From a virus, in IMG/VR virus record IMGVR_UViG_3300021197_001267, positions 1 through 59,778 of that record: a stretch of 59,778 nt of DNA; one strand, 5' to 3'. The stretch's first letter is position 1. Every line of letters begins with the position of its first letter. The notes beneath the pieces were generated by a model. It saw only the letters and a program-made list of their open reading frames with translations. It was not told the origin of the DNA and ran no database searches. This document shows, piece by piece, positions 34,490 to 43,655 of the stretch. Both the position numbers and the translations under genes were made by a program.

Positions 34490-35335
34490 TTAGGCTATCT
34501 CTGCAAGCTGCCTCTCAATATCAGTCAAAACAGAATTGCCGTTATCTGTCATGCAGAATCTAGCAAGAACTTCTACGCCTGACTGCCCCGCAGGGATTGT
34601 AACAATGAGCTTGTTCGTGTCATACCAGACAACAGCACCACCGTTCTCTCTTACAATATCAAAGTCAAAAGCTTGTTTCACCTGCCCTCTTACATTCACC
34701 AATGGATTGGACACCATGTCAAGGAACTTCTGAGGAGTAGAGCGAGCTAGTCGCACAAGGTTACGCTTAACCTCGATGTTCGGCTTATCAATATCAACAT
34801 GCAATGCCATCGCTACTGGAGCTAGGTCGTCGATAGAGGAGCTTTTGATGATACTGATTGCATCATGAATCAAGAACTCCGAAACCACCTCGGACTCAAA
34901 ATCTTTCTTAGCGTTCTCCTTCCTAAACACAGTACCTCCGTTGGCTTGGTTTTGAGGGTGAGCATCCAAGAACGCGATTAGGTTTGGCTTGGAGGGCGGC
35001 ACAATAAGAGACTTCTCATAAAAGAACACTTGCTCTACGGTAGCGTTATCCGATTGCTCGTCGACGAAAATAGACCTCTCCATGGGACAGTATCTAATTT
35101 GTCTTGGGTATCCTTTCTCCTCGTCGTAAACCTGGATGGAGGCTCCCTTGAGCTTCAAGACAATCCCCCCACCTTTATTGACGACAACGTATGATGAGGG
35201 GAGGCTGTCCTGTTTTTGGATTTCTCGCTTAATCTTTTTGGTTCTAGCTACTGGCTGTGTGTCGACAGACTCTACAGTAGGCTTGTTGGCCGCTTTAGGC
35301 GGACGGCCTTTCCGCACGGGTTTCTTACTATCCAT
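34490..35335 (-). CDS. structural/accessory protein after the major capsid gene (281 aa)
   Basis: The N-terminus has KPVRKGRPPKAANKPT, an AT-hook-like GRPPK and basic stretch. The body includes VVNKGGGIVLKLKGASIQVY and a C-terminal VRGQVKQAFDFDIVRENGG. Flanked by terminators on both sides, so it is its own transcription unit between capsid and tail genes. Similar proteins follow the major capsid gene in Bacteroidota phages; function unknown to me. Confidence 0.65.
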   Translation of the reverse strand: MDSKKPVRKGRPPKAANKPTVESVDTQPVARTKKIKREIQKQDSLPSSYVVVNKGGGIVLKLKGASIQVYDEEKGYPRQIRYCPMERSIFVDEQSDNATVEQVFFYEKSLIVPPSKPNLIAFLDAHPQNQANGGTVFRKENAKKDFESEVVSEFLIHDAISIIKSSSIDDLAPVAMALHVDIDKPNIEVKRNLVRLARSTPQKFLDMVSNPLVNVRGQVKQAFDFDIVRENGGAVVWYDTNKLIVTIPAGQSGVEVLARFCMTDNGNSVLTDIERQLAEIA

Positions 35336-35366
35336 GATATTAAATTTATTGTATTACTCAAGAAGT

Positions 35367-35393
35367 AAAAGGGGGAGAGCGATTCCCTCCCCC
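35367..35393 (-). terminator. rho-independent terminator after the major capsid gene
   Basis: GGGGGAG (35371-35377) and CTCCCCC (35387-35393) form a 7-bp stem with a 9-nt loop; on the minus strand it is followed by TTTT. It lies 19 bp after the capsid stop codon. Confidence 0.85.
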
Positions 35394-35411
35394 AGTTACT
35401 ATTCAGTCAAA

Positions 35412-36836
35412 TTACTGCTTAATCAAAACGTGCTGGTTTGCAGCGCGAGTAATCAAGTTGCACTCAGAGCGGTAGTTGAACTGAGCAGCGTCCTTAGAGT
35501 CCGTGTTGAACCCGAGAACACCACCACCAGTTACCCAGTGCTCCATCTCACGGCTGTAGCCGTTAGCTGCCTTGTAGTTCATCTCCAGGGCAGGAGCTCT
35601 GTTACCAGTCTTAGCATCGACCACATTGGCCAAAGGAATCATTGCTCCCGCAAAGCCCTGACCATCCAACAAGGTTGGGTCGTTCAACAACTTCCAGTTG
35701 TGCTTGTGGAAGGTGTAGCCTCCACGAGAGAACGACTTGAAGCCGAGGTTGACGGCCATGTCCTTATCGTTGTTGAATGCACCGTAGCTAACGCTCAGTC
35801 CAGCTGCTGTGGAAGAAGTCCCGCCAGAAGCAATCATATCGTCCAACTTGAGCATCTGAGCCGTGTTGCAGTACATAGCGTACTCAGCAGGGGCTCCTTG
35901 CTTATCAAGAAGGGTGACGATATCATCCAAGTCACTGAACGAGTTTGCGTTGGTACCGATGAGGTCAGTAGTAACGATACCTCTGTCTTCGACAGCAGCA
36001 AAGTATCCTTCTGTTCCGTCGACGCCAGCAGAGGCGTTGGTAGCCTTCTGACCCAACAACAAAGTCATCTCACGCTTATCCATAAAGCGCTGACGAGTGT
36101 CTTGCTCGCCCTTGATGTACCATCTGTAGTCTCCTCCTCCGAGGTCAATGTAGCCAATGTTTGTGGCTTGAGAACCAGTAACCTTAAAGGTTTCCTTTAC
36201 GATTGCGTAAGGGTTAGTTCTCTTGACAACGTTAGATTCGAGGTAGCGGTCGGGCTGGTCTGTTCCCTGAGCAAACATGTTGCCGATGATAGGGAGAGAG
36301 ATACCAGTATCCGAAGCCGCTGTTCTAGCTGCGGCTGCACCGCCACTAGCCAAGCACTCGATAGACAAAGATGCCGCGCCAGTCGTGGCGTCAATGGTTG
36401 GGTCTGCGTCAACAATCCAGCGAGCGCCATCGAGGAGAAGGATGTCTCCCTTTCTAGCAATCAGCTGTTGGTTGCCGCTACCGTCCTCATCGTATCCACT
36501 GCCACCAATGGCGTGCATAGCGTCCAAAGAAGCAGACGTGTCACCAACGGCAATGTCTGCTGCGACGTCGCATAGCTGTCTCTGGTGGAGGCGAGCCTCT
36601 TCCCAGTATGTTACCTCATCCGCTGTTCCAGCGTTGTTTACAGCACCAGTAAGGCTAAGGAAGCCTGTGATGCCTTGGTCGCCAAAAGTCTTGACGAGGC
36701 TTGCGCGAATGTCAGGTGCGTTGACCTGCTTAATAAAATCCTCAAGTGCTGTGTACTTTGAGGGGTCGAGCTGGTTGTAAGCGGAGTTAAAAATCCCCTT
36801 AGGTCCAGCATCTTGAGTTGGAGTAGTCCAAGCCAT
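35412..36836 (-). CDS. major capsid protein (474 aa)
   Basis: Assigned from position (straight after a scaffold-like gene, ending in a strong terminator) and sequence. A helical N-terminus (ALEDFIKQVNAPDIRASLVK) is followed by a Gly/Ala/Ser-rich middle. The end has GYSREMEHWVTGGGVLGFNT, then DAAQFNYRSECNLITRAANQ and HVLIKQ, which resembles capsid proteins of Bacteroidota phages with the HK97 fold. An open antisense frame of 479 codons (35136-36575, plus strand) overlies it and is a codon-bias shadow. Starts at ATG 36836 after a T-rich leader. Confidence 0.82.
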   Translation of the reverse strand: MAWTTPTQDAGPKGIFNSAYNQLDPSKYTALEDFIKQVNAPDIRASLVKTFGDQGITGFLSLTGAVNNAGTADEVTYWEEARLHQRQLCDVAADIAVGDTSASLDAMHAIGGSGYDEDGSGNQQLIARKGDILLLDGARWIVDADPTIDATTGAASLSIECLASGGAAAARTAASDTGISLPIIGNMFAQGTDQPDRYLESNVVKRTNPYAIVKETFKVTGSQATNIGYIDLGGGDYRWYIKGEQDTRQRFMDKREMTLLLGQKATNASAGVDGTEGYFAAVEDRGIVTTDLIGTNANSFSDLDDIVTLLDKQGAPAEYAMYCNTAQMLKLDDMIASGGTSSTAAGLSVSYGAFNNDKDMAVNLGFKSFSRGGYTFHKHNWKLLNDPTLLDGQGFAGAMIPLANVVDAKTGNRAPALEMNYKAANGYSREMEHWVTGGGVLGFNTDSKDAAQFNYRSECNLITRAANQHVLIKQ

Positions 36837-36854
36837 AATTTTTGTTTTTTGTTT

Positions 36855-37979
36855 TTAGAACTTAAAAGTCATTCCCGCACCTCCTCCAAGAGCGTCTCTT
36901 AATTGTTCAGCAATCTTTGATGATTGATTCTGTTCTGTTGGTGTCTGGGGTTGTGTATTGTTGGAGACGTTTCCAGCGCTGGTTACAACCTTTCGTTGCC
37001 CATCGCTCATACCCTGTCGGTAGACAGATGATACAATCTCATCAATGTTATCAATAAGAGCTCGGTGAGAGCTTAACTTATCGAAGTCCCATGAACCTTC
37101 TGAACTGATGTAATCATCAAAGTATTGGTCGAGCTTAACGTTCTTCTCAATAAGCTTTCCCTTGTAACTCTCGTTCAAACCAAAGGTGAACTGGTTACCA
37201 TTAGGAAGCCCAAAGACTAGACCATCGAGCTCATCCACTTCGCTTTTCATTGTGGAGACCCACTCGTCGTTGATGAAGGATTCTGGCATTTCGTTGTTTA
37301 CCTCGGGTGCCTCGTACTTGGTACGGACATCTTCGATAGAACGACGTGCCTGCTCCGCATCCATCTTGAGCTGGAGCTGCGACATCTTAACGTCTTGTTC
37401 AGTATTGGTATCAGGGTCCAGTCGATACTTGTTGGAGATGAGCATATCAATTTCCTCAGAGTTGAGGTTGCTATGCTGCATCTTCATGTTGTTACGAACA
37501 GCAGACATATCATCCATTTCAGATGTGTTCAGCCGCTGGTACGTATACCAATCTTCTGGACTCCGACCCGTCTCTCGAACGAAGTCGTTAATCGCAGCTA
37601 CCCGCTCGTCAATTTCAGTCGGGGCTGTGGTGAACCTCTCTTTCACAGAATCGAAACTGTCGAACTCAGACCCAAGCTTTTCGCTCATGTATCTAAGGAC
37701 TTCAGAATCTAGCTCTTCTTGAGAGAATTCATTATCTTGAGTTACCTGTTCTTGCGGAGGAGATACCTCCTGAGTCTGTTGGACTGGCGGAGCATCCACC
37801 AGCTTAGGCTCGTTAACAGGTTCACTTTCAGGTTGAGAAACAGGTTCCTCAACAGGAGGAGCAGCTTGTTCAACTGGAGCTTCAGTTTGCTGAACATCTT
37901 GTTGGGGTGTTTCTTGTGTAGGAGGGGTGTCCGACAGTGCGAACCCAGCGTCCTGCATCGCTGTGCTTAAATCTTTCAT
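36855..37979 (-). CDS. scaffolding-like protein (374 aa)
   Basis: The N-terminal 100 residues are extremely Pro/Gln/Glu/Val-rich and disordered (PPVEEPVSQPESEPVNEPKL). The middle is helical with YMSEKLGSEFDSFDSVKERF. The end is Gly-rich and basic (LRDALGGGAGMTFKF). Disordered acidic N-terminus, coiled helices and position just upstream of the major capsid gene are the usual features of phage scaffolding proteins. Confidence 0.75.
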   Translation of the reverse strand: MKDLSTAMQDAGFALSDTPPTQETPQQDVQQTEAPVEQAAPPVEEPVSQPESEPVNEPKLVDAPPVQQTQEVSPPQEQVTQDNEFSQEELDSEVLRYMSEKLGSEFDSFDSVKERFTTAPTEIDERVAAINDFVRETGRSPEDWYTYQRLNTSEMDDMSAVRNNMKMQHSNLNSEEIDMLISNKYRLDPDTNTEQDVKMSQLQLKMDAEQARRSIEDVRTKYEAPEVNNEMPESFINDEWVSTMKSEVDELDGLVFGLPNGNQFTFGLNESYKGKLIEKNVKLDQYFDDYISSEGSWDFDKLSSHRALIDNIDEIVSSVYRQGMSDGQRKVVTSAGNVSNNTQPQTPTEQNQSSKIAEQLRDALGGGAGMTFKF

Positions 37980-37993
37980 GCTCTTTTATTGAA

Positions 37994-38254
37994 TTACCAT
38001 TTTACTTTGTTTGCCCACCATGCCGCACTCATCTTGCCTTTGGCAATGTTCTTTGCGTGACGGGACTTAAAGGCCTTCCGTTGTTTGGGGTTTTGATTTG
38101 TCTTGGCTCCTTGCTCTCCAAAACGAATTAGTCGAACCTTATCACCAACCTTAGCCAAAACCACATGAGACTTCTTGGGGTGCTTGGGAGTTCTCTTGGC
38201 TTTGTTCACGCCAGAGAGACCATGCTTCTTAAGAAGATTTTTGATGCGGCTCAT
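37994..38254 (-). CDS. conserved small basic phage protein (86 aa)
   Basis: Highly basic: KKHGLSGVNKAKRTPKHPKK, then SHVVLAKVGDKVRLIRFGEQ and FKSRHAKNIAKGKMSAAWWA. These blocks belong to a family widely conserved in marine tailed phages, with HAKNI.KGKMSAA.WA as its hallmark. Function not known; its place beside the scaffold suggests a virion or assembly role. Confidence 0.75.
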   Translation of the reverse strand: MSRIKNLLKKHGLSGVNKAKRTPKHPKKSHVVLAKVGDKVRLIRFGEQGAKTNQNPKQRKAFKSRHAKNIAKGKMSAAWWANKVKW

Positions 38255-38258
38255 GCTG

Positions 38259-38266
38259 CGAATATA
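38259..38266 (-). promoter_or_regulatory. late promoter-like box TATATTCG
   Basis: Variant of the late TATATTTG box, only 4 bp upstream of ATG 38254, so any transcript from it would be nearly leaderless. Confidence 0.4.
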
Positions 38267-38279
38267 ATCATATCCATCA

Positions 38280-40052
38280 TTATGGATTTGTCTCGTGCTC
38301 TGTGCTGGTGGTGCCTAGGTTGTTGGAAGTGTCGAACTCGACGATAGTAGTAACGTGCCAATAACCATTCCCAGAAATATCTGCAGACGCTTGTATGCTT
38401 GCGGTACACAAGTCTCCCGCTTCAAAATGCTGAGCATTGTCAAATACAAAATGAAAGGTGTGATTGTCATCTGTTGATGTCACAGGTAAAACCTCTGACT
38501 CTTCAATGGTCCAGCCCGCACCGTTAAACACACTGCTTCCAGTGCCAATAGTGTTTACCCTAAGAGTTAGGTCTCCATTTCCTGTAAGGCTCGTAGACTT
38601 AAGGGAGATTGATTTAATCCTACCACTAAAGGGCATGAGCATGGCCGCCTCTTCTTGATAAAGCTGACCCTGCTCATTGATATCCTTAAAAGGAAGGTAG
38701 TGAGGTATGGTTGAAATGTCGTCGAAGAAGCTCTGACTGTATACCTGCGTTAATGTCGTACTAGCTCCTGCCGAGGCGAATGAAAGGTTTCCACTGCCGT
38801 CAGTCTTAAGCACCTGTCCGTCTGTCCCGTCCTCTCCTGGTAGGACAAATGTCGTATTCGACGACATTGAATCTGGTGGCTTTAGTGTAAGGATGTTACT
38901 GTCATCGGCGTCTTTCATCCTGAGCTGACCGCCAGAAACGCCATTGCCATTTACAGTAAACCTACTTGTAGCGACGGCTGTGCCCGTAGAGAAAATCTTA
39001 AACTTAGACGTACTCCCGCTTTGAAAATCCAGGTGGTTACTACCCATCTCAACAGTCCTCGACGCCGAGAGGGTCATGTCTGTATTGCCAAGATTCGTGT
39101 CTGTCCCGCCAGAGATGGTAGTAAAGGATAGGTTACCACTTCCGTCAGTAACCATAGCTTGACCGCTTGTCCCATCCGCGCCTGGAAGTATAAAGGATGC
39201 GCTGGCCGTAAGAGTTTGAGGAGCTTTTAGACTAACGAAGTTTGACTCGTCTCCATCATATAGAGCAATCGTAGCCTCCGCAGCTCCAACTTTCTTGAAT
39301 GACGTAATTCCTTCAAACGTGTCGTTTACACCGTTCGAAACTTTACCCCAGGATAGAACACCATTCCCGTCGGTCTTTAATGCTTCTCCAGTAGAACCAG
39401 CTCCATCGGGTAAGGTGAGCGTGGTGTCTGACGTGACCAGGAGAGGAGCTTGTATGGAGATAAAGTTTGAGCCCGCTAAGTCTGATTCGTACAACTTAAT
39501 CTTGCCGCTGAAAGCCCCGCCACCATCAAACTGAATATCGTCAGACTTGAATACGATTGCTCCAGTACCGTCAGGGTCCAGCGTAATGTCACCGTTGGAT
39601 GCCGACGTAATCTTGTTTCCATTTACATCAAGGTCCCCACCTAGCTGCGGCGTCGTGTCCGTGGAAAGTTCGTCAATATCTTCCACATTTTGAACGTGCA
39701 AGGTATTTCCTCCGACATTAACAATCTTAAGAACCTGTCCTTCGACTATGTTTTGGAATGTTACATTATCGTTTTCCTGAATCTTTGTTGTCCTGTCGAA
39801 AATGACATTCAGTGCCGCTACCGTTGATGGGCCGTCAGAAGCAATCTGCGTTCCTGATTGGTCAATGTAATTTTGATAATCTAAATCTTTTGAAATAACA
39901 AAATTATCTATCGTCCTTTTGATGTTCACCATAGTGGTAATCCCGCCCTGCTCTGCAATGAAATCTCCATCGGGGTCGCCCAAAAAGGTTCTTCCGTTAG
40001 GCAGGACAATGGCTACGCCATTTTGCTTTCCAAAGACTTTAATTAAACTCAT
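38280..40052 (-). CDS. virion fibre/appendage protein with LPG-x-DG repeats (590 aa)
   Basis: Beta-rich, Ser/Thr/Gly-rich protein. Three copies of a repeat are visible: TLPDGAGSTGEALKTDGNGV, ILPGADGTSGQAMVTDGSGN and VLPGEDGTDGQVLKTDGSGN, each followed by LSF or LSW and preceded by a KAP/KPP strand. Such repeats are common in trimeric phage fibres. The C-terminal 150 residues differ and may form the receptor-binding head. Fourth member of the fibre block 38280-45181. Confidence 0.72.
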   Translation of the reverse strand: MSLIKVFGKQNGVAIVLPNGRTFLGDPDGDFIAEQGGITTMVNIKRTIDNFVISKDLDYQNYIDQSGTQIASDGPSTVAALNVIFDRTTKIQENDNVTFQNIVEGQVLKIVNVGGNTLHVQNVEDIDELSTDTTPQLGGDLDVNGNKITSASNGDITLDPDGTGAIVFKSDDIQFDGGGAFSGKIKLYESDLAGSNFISIQAPLLVTSDTTLTLPDGAGSTGEALKTDGNGVLSWGKVSNGVNDTFEGITSFKKVGAAEATIALYDGDESNFVSLKAPQTLTASASFILPGADGTSGQAMVTDGSGNLSFTTISGGTDTNLGNTDMTLSASRTVEMGSNHLDFQSGSTSKFKIFSTGTAVATSRFTVNGNGVSGGQLRMKDADDSNILTLKPPDSMSSNTTFVLPGEDGTDGQVLKTDGSGNLSFASAGASTTLTQVYSQSFFDDISTIPHYLPFKDINEQGQLYQEEAAMLMPFSGRIKSISLKSTSLTGNGDLTLRVNTIGTGSSVFNGAGWTIEESEVLPVTSTDDNHTFHFVFDNAQHFEAGDLCTASIQASADISGNGYWHVTTIVEFDTSNNLGTTSTEHETNP

Positions 40053-40061
40053 GTCGACAAT

Positions 40062-41414
40062 TTAACTTTCTTCTACTTTAATCTGAACATCTTGTATTTG
40101 AACAAAGGCAGCACTACCCATTTGAGAAGCAGCATGAAAGCTAACCTCTAAGCTACTTATGCTGGTGTTTGCAAGACCGTTGGTTATGAAGGTTCCTAGG
40201 CTACTACCGTTAGATGTAGGCCCCCCACCAGGACCACCAATAACAAATAAACTTTGAGAAAGAGGCACAGAAATGGCTCCAGGCTCGCTCGTCTGCACAT
40301 CCGCAATGTTATGATAAAAGTCCTCACCTATTTGCGTGCCGCCCCCCGAGAAGGCCCTGACCTTTACAAAGACAAAAACTCTTTCATCAGCAATCCCTGT
40401 AGTGAAGGTGAAGGCTGATTGAGTATCATCTGTTTCTCTGATTAGGATTTTTTTGTTGGGTGCACCACTCATATTGTAGTTACCCAACGCTGGGTCTGTA
40501 AAGGTTACTGTATCACTTCCCGAGTCGATAGTGACGTCAAGAGTACCTGTAGCGCTGACAATACTTCCAGCGGTAGTTATGTCTATTTTTTTTAAGTTTC
40601 CTCCAGCAATAATTGAGCTGTAGTCTGACGTGCCAGTGCCAGAGATAGAGAGGAGGGCCGTGTTTTGACCTGTGTCGAAATACACCGTTCGGGTGGTGTA
40701 ATTCGCAAACGTGGGTGGCGCACCAAAGAGAGTCAAGAATTCGAGCAAGTCAGCTGTAGAAACGGAACCGTCTCCGTTCAAATCTCCGAGGACACCTGTC
40801 GTATCGTTTGTATACGTGGCGGTATTACCAATGCCTGCGTCAACGTTGGCGTTAACAAGGTCTAAAACAAGTGCGCCTATGAGGTCGTTAAAGTCAACCC
40901 TTACATGCTTTTCCCCCTCGGTGTCGTTGGCAATAAAGTAGAAGTCTCCGTCTGATGCCGCAGAAAGGATGGCGCGTGGAAGGTCTGAATCAAGGTTACT
41001 AATGTCAGGCAACTCTTCGATTGAAGCAATCTTCATATCTCCGACAGGGTCGTCGTCGGGACGATTGTACAAACAAAGTTGATTGCCCGCACTCACCGTG
41101 GTAGGTTGAGCGGGTAGCCTAAACCCGAAGGTTGTAATTCCCTCCTGCCTATTAAGAAAAGAAGTTCCTGGCACGCTAGGGTCAGCGTCGGGAGATAAGT
41201 TAAGACGTGCGTCAAAGTCGTCGCTATCCACGACGGTCACCTCGACTCCGTCCAGAACAAACCTTGAAGACGTGCCGCCACCGACAATAGTAAGAGTTTG
41301 GTTGGATAGTGAATGTGTTCTATCACCATCTAGAGTAAGGTCGGCGCTAGAGAAATCAGTGTTCGTGATATTCTCAAGGTCGCTCGTTGTAAGTACTCTA
41401 CTCCATGTTGCCAT
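40062..41414 (-). CDS. virion fibre protein with dockerin-like calcium loop (450 aa)
   Basis: N-terminus MATWSRVLTTSDLENITNTD parallels the start of the fibre gene at 41780. Near residues 210-230 it carries LGDLNGDGSVSTADLLEFLT, a dockerin type-I/EF-hand calcium-loop sequence, followed by beta-rich sequence (TRTVYFDTGQNTALLSISG). The end resembles a carbohydrate-binding domain in composition. Dockerin-like loops may bind calcium or a surface partner. Confidence 0.7.
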   Translation of the reverse strand: MATWSRVLTTSDLENITNTDFSSADLTLDGDRTHSLSNQTLTIVGGGTSSRFVLDGVEVTVVDSDDFDARLNLSPDADPSVPGTSFLNRQEGITTFGFRLPAQPTTVSAGNQLCLYNRPDDDPVGDMKIASIEELPDISNLDSDLPRAILSAASDGDFYFIANDTEGEKHVRVDFNDLIGALVLDLVNANVDAGIGNTATYTNDTTGVLGDLNGDGSVSTADLLEFLTLFGAPPTFANYTTRTVYFDTGQNTALLSISGTGTSDYSSIIAGGNLKKIDITTAGSIVSATGTLDVTIDSGSDTVTFTDPALGNYNMSGAPNKKILIRETDDTQSAFTFTTGIADERVFVFVKVRAFSGGGTQIGEDFYHNIADVQTSEPGAISVPLSQSLFVIGGPGGGPTSNGSSLGTFITNGLANTSISSLEVSFHAASQMGSAAFVQIQDVQIKVEES

Positions 41415-41608
41415 TATTTCTTAGTCTTAGGTCGCGCCGTGCTTGCTTCAATTTTTTCGGACTCGGAGGCTGCCAAAGAAAGCTTCTTGTGTTCTGCCTC
41501 GAATTTATTTACTAGCTCCAGAAGAGCCCTGGCCTCCCGAAGTTTACACTCTTTTTCTAGCAGCGTGTTGTGGATGAACGCTACCTCTTGAATTTCCAGC
41601 TTCAACAT
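41414..41608 (-). CDS. small coiled-coil protein (64 aa)
   Basis: I took ATG 41608 (MLKLEIQEVAFIHNTLLEKE); the frame upstream is open but looks non-coding. The product is heptad-rich and ends in a basic tail (ARPKTKK). It overlaps the end of the preceding small gene by 65 bp in another frame. Likely a fibre chaperone or assembly protein; function unknown. Confidence 0.65.
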   Translation of the reverse strand: MLKLEIQEVAFIHNTLLEKECKLREARALLELVNKFEAEHKKLSLAASESEKIEASTARPKTKK

Positions 41609-41771
41609 CTTTAATTTTATTTTGAAGTTTATTGACGATAGATGCAAGCACCAGTACGTCGACACCTTGAAAGTTTAATTCTGCGATAGTACCCAAGAGA
41701 TATTTCATCTCGTCTGGATTAAGGTCACTAGCCTCCTCTATAGGGGTGGCGGCATATTTTCTGTTACTCAT
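41544..41771 (-). CDS. small helical protein (75 aa)
   Basis: Starts MSNRKYAATPIEEASDLNPD and contains a helical segment LGTIAELNFQGVDVLVLASI to residue 50. The last 20 residues (GNSRGSVHPQHAARKRV) are basic and overlap the coiled-coil gene downstream. Likely a fibre assembly factor; no family recognised. Confidence 0.65.
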   Translation of the reverse strand: MSNRKYAATPIEEASDLNPDEMKYLLGTIAELNFQGVDVLVLASIVNKLQNKIKDVEAGNSRGSVHPQHAARKRV

Positions 41772-41779
41772 GGGAGGTC

Positions 41780-42922
41780 TTAGTCTACTCTAATGTACAC
41801 TTCACCGACGGCGCCACCCGACCTTTGGACAAACACCATTTGACCCAGTCCTCTGACGTCATCGCCTGGAATAGGAACGTCATCAGTGTTGGCATAATCC
41901 ATAGTCATGACCGCAGAGTTATGAATAGCATTGCTGCCATTGTATTGGATTATTTGGCTAGACGCCGCCTTAGTAGCTCTCCATCCCGTTTGATAGATGT
42001 TGGCCCCTGTGCCGAGGTTGTGGTCATAGTCAAAATGTGCATCTAAGCTGGTGTTTACACCCACCTCAATACCTCCCTTGCCTGAAAGGGGGGTGCCATC
42101 CGTGGCGTTGTCATTGATTCTAACGACTTGGTCATCAACAGTAAGCGTCTCTGTGTTGAGGATGGTTTGAGTTCCCTCAACGGTTAGGTTACCGTATACG
42201 GTCAGATTTTTGGGTTGGCCATTCTGCCCGACAGATACGTTGTCCAAGAAGGAGGAGGGACCATCAACCCGCAAAGCATTCCCCGTCGCCCCCGTTTCGT
42301 AATCTACAACAAGAGTCTTTGCAATCTTAAGGTCGTCCTTCAGAGAAAAAGAAATAGACTCACCCTCGCCCCCATGATTAACCTCGCCAATAATAATCTG
42401 ATTGTCGAAAGACTCCAGGTATATTACGGTGTCGGTGCTTGGGCCGTCGAGAACAATTTGAGAATCGGCCCAACCGTAGGGGGTGGTACTGTCCGAGCTT
42501 AGGGTGTATGTCCCCACTGTTGCGGCAATTTGGCTCGTGAAATCACCCACCGACACCTTACTCGCTCCGCCCGCGCTGCCGTCGTGGAACGCAATGAAAT
42601 CCACACCACCTTGGGTGTTTGGTGTCGCGGTGGTGAGGTCATTAATGAAACCAAGATTAAGCTTAGCGGCTGTAATACCGCCGTCTTTAACCTCAAGCTT
42701 AGTGCCAGTGCCGCCGTCGCCAGTAAGTGCAAGAGTTTGCAAGTCTGGAGCCGCAGTAACCTTATCTCCTACAATTTGAATGCCACCCCCAGGGTTGACA
42801 TCTAGCGCTCCATCAACGGCATCGTAACTTACGCCCTCTCCGTTCCCAAGTGCAGACAGGTTCGAGGTGGTGATTACATCACTCAAGTCATCTTCCGTCA
42901 ATAATTTTTTCCAAGTTGCCAT
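41780..42922 (-). CDS. tail fibre protein (380 aa)
   Basis: N-terminus MATWKKLLTEDDLSDVITTS is paralogous to that of the gene at 40062. The centre has NLTVYGNLTVEGTQTILNTE followed by TLTVDDQVVRIN, the beta-helix-like fibre motif frequent in marine phages. Late promoter box TATATTTG lies upstream at 42940-42947. Confidence 0.78.
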   Translation of the reverse strand: MATWKKLLTEDDLSDVITTSNLSALGNGEGVSYDAVDGALDVNPGGGIQIVGDKVTAAPDLQTLALTGDGGTGTKLEVKDGGITAAKLNLGFINDLTTATPNTQGGVDFIAFHDGSAGGASKVSVGDFTSQIAATVGTYTLSSDSTTPYGWADSQIVLDGPSTDTVIYLESFDNQIIIGEVNHGGEGESISFSLKDDLKIAKTLVVDYETGATGNALRVDGPSSFLDNVSVGQNGQPKNLTVYGNLTVEGTQTILNTETLTVDDQVVRINDNATDGTPLSGKGGIEVGVNTSLDAHFDYDHNLGTGANIYQTGWRATKAASSQIIQYNGSNAIHNSAVMTMDYANTDDVPIPGDDVRGLGQMVFVQRSGGAVGEVYIRVD

Positions 42923-42939
42923 AGTACGTATTTGTGTTG

Positions 42940-42947
42940 CAAATATA
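42940..42947 (-). promoter_or_regulatory. late -7 promoter box TATATTTG
   Basis: On the minus strand TATATTTG lies 17 bp upstream of ATG 42922, in the short intergenic gap after the stop at 42954. Absence of a -33 TTTG is shared with the other late boxes. Confidence 0.6.
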
Positions 42948-42953
42948 ACTCAA

Positions 42954-43655
42954 TCAAGAGATTCCGAAATACACGTTGTCATTTGTGTCTGCATAAAACC
43001 CTCCAGCTACCGCAGAAGGAGCTGAGACCTGCCTGCTTACGGATAAAACCTTTTCCTCGTTTACGGTGACGGCCACCTCCTGACCGCTCGATGTGCCAAC
43101 GCTTAGCTCCATCTTAGAGCTGACAGTAGCTGCCGCTGCACCCACCTGAGTGTATCTGATAAATCCAGCTTCAGCGATGGCGTCAGAACTATTGTGACCT
43201 CTGAACTTTATGAGACCTAGCGACTGCCCGCTGGTGGTTGCTTGAGCAACGCCACTGTCGTCAGAGGTTCTTGTGAATATAAGGTCAGGCGAAGCGGTCG
43301 CTGTACTGTTGAATACATCGACAGCGCTTACTCTCGGTGTTGTATCGAAAACGGCGGCATTGCTACTGTCACGAACTAACACCGAAAAGTTTGAACCTGA
43401 AGGAAGGGCATCGCCTCCAATCTCCGTCCAGTTGTCTGTCTGCCCCCATGTGTCCCCCGTGAAAACAAAGGCTTTGTACGAGCCTCCATCATTAGTCAAG
43501 GCCAAGAAACCATCCGTCTGTACTGTGGAGTCTAGAGCGTTCCTATCCGACACAGAAGAAAAAATACCGAGTCCCTTTACTTGATTGTTTCCAATGTCAA
43601 GTACAGGCCTGTTCGCGTTGTTGTGCTTTAAGTTATCTGGAAAAAATACTGGCAT
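42954..43655 (-). CDS. fibre/appendage protein (233 aa)
   Basis: Beta-rich, starts MPVFFPDNLKHNNANRPVLD, with GFLALTNDGGSYKAFVFTGD and repeated Ser/Thr/Val-rich strands; ends YADTNDNVYFGIS. Overlaps the upstream gene by one base (TGATG). Typical of a short virion decoration or fibre protein. Confidence 0.65.
   Translation of the reverse strand: MPVFFPDNLKHNNANRPVLDIGNNQVKGLGIFSSVSDRNALDSTVQTDGFLALTNDGGSYKAFVFTGDTWGQTDNWTEIGGDALPSGSNFSVLVRDSSNAAVFDTTPRVSAVDVFNSTATASPDLIFTRTSDDSGVAQATTSGQSLGLIKFRGHNSSDAIAEAGFIRYTQVGAAAATVSSKMELSVGTSSGQEVAVTVNEEKVLSVSRQVSAPSAVAGGFYADTNDNVYFGIS

Noticed and set aside
35136-36575. A 479-codon open frame on the plus strand opposite the major capsid gene
   Set aside because: It lies antisense to a well-supported gene, has a low-complexity Ser/Val/Arg-rich product, no leader, and crosses the terminator and two genes. 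It is explained by the codon bias of the capsid gene.
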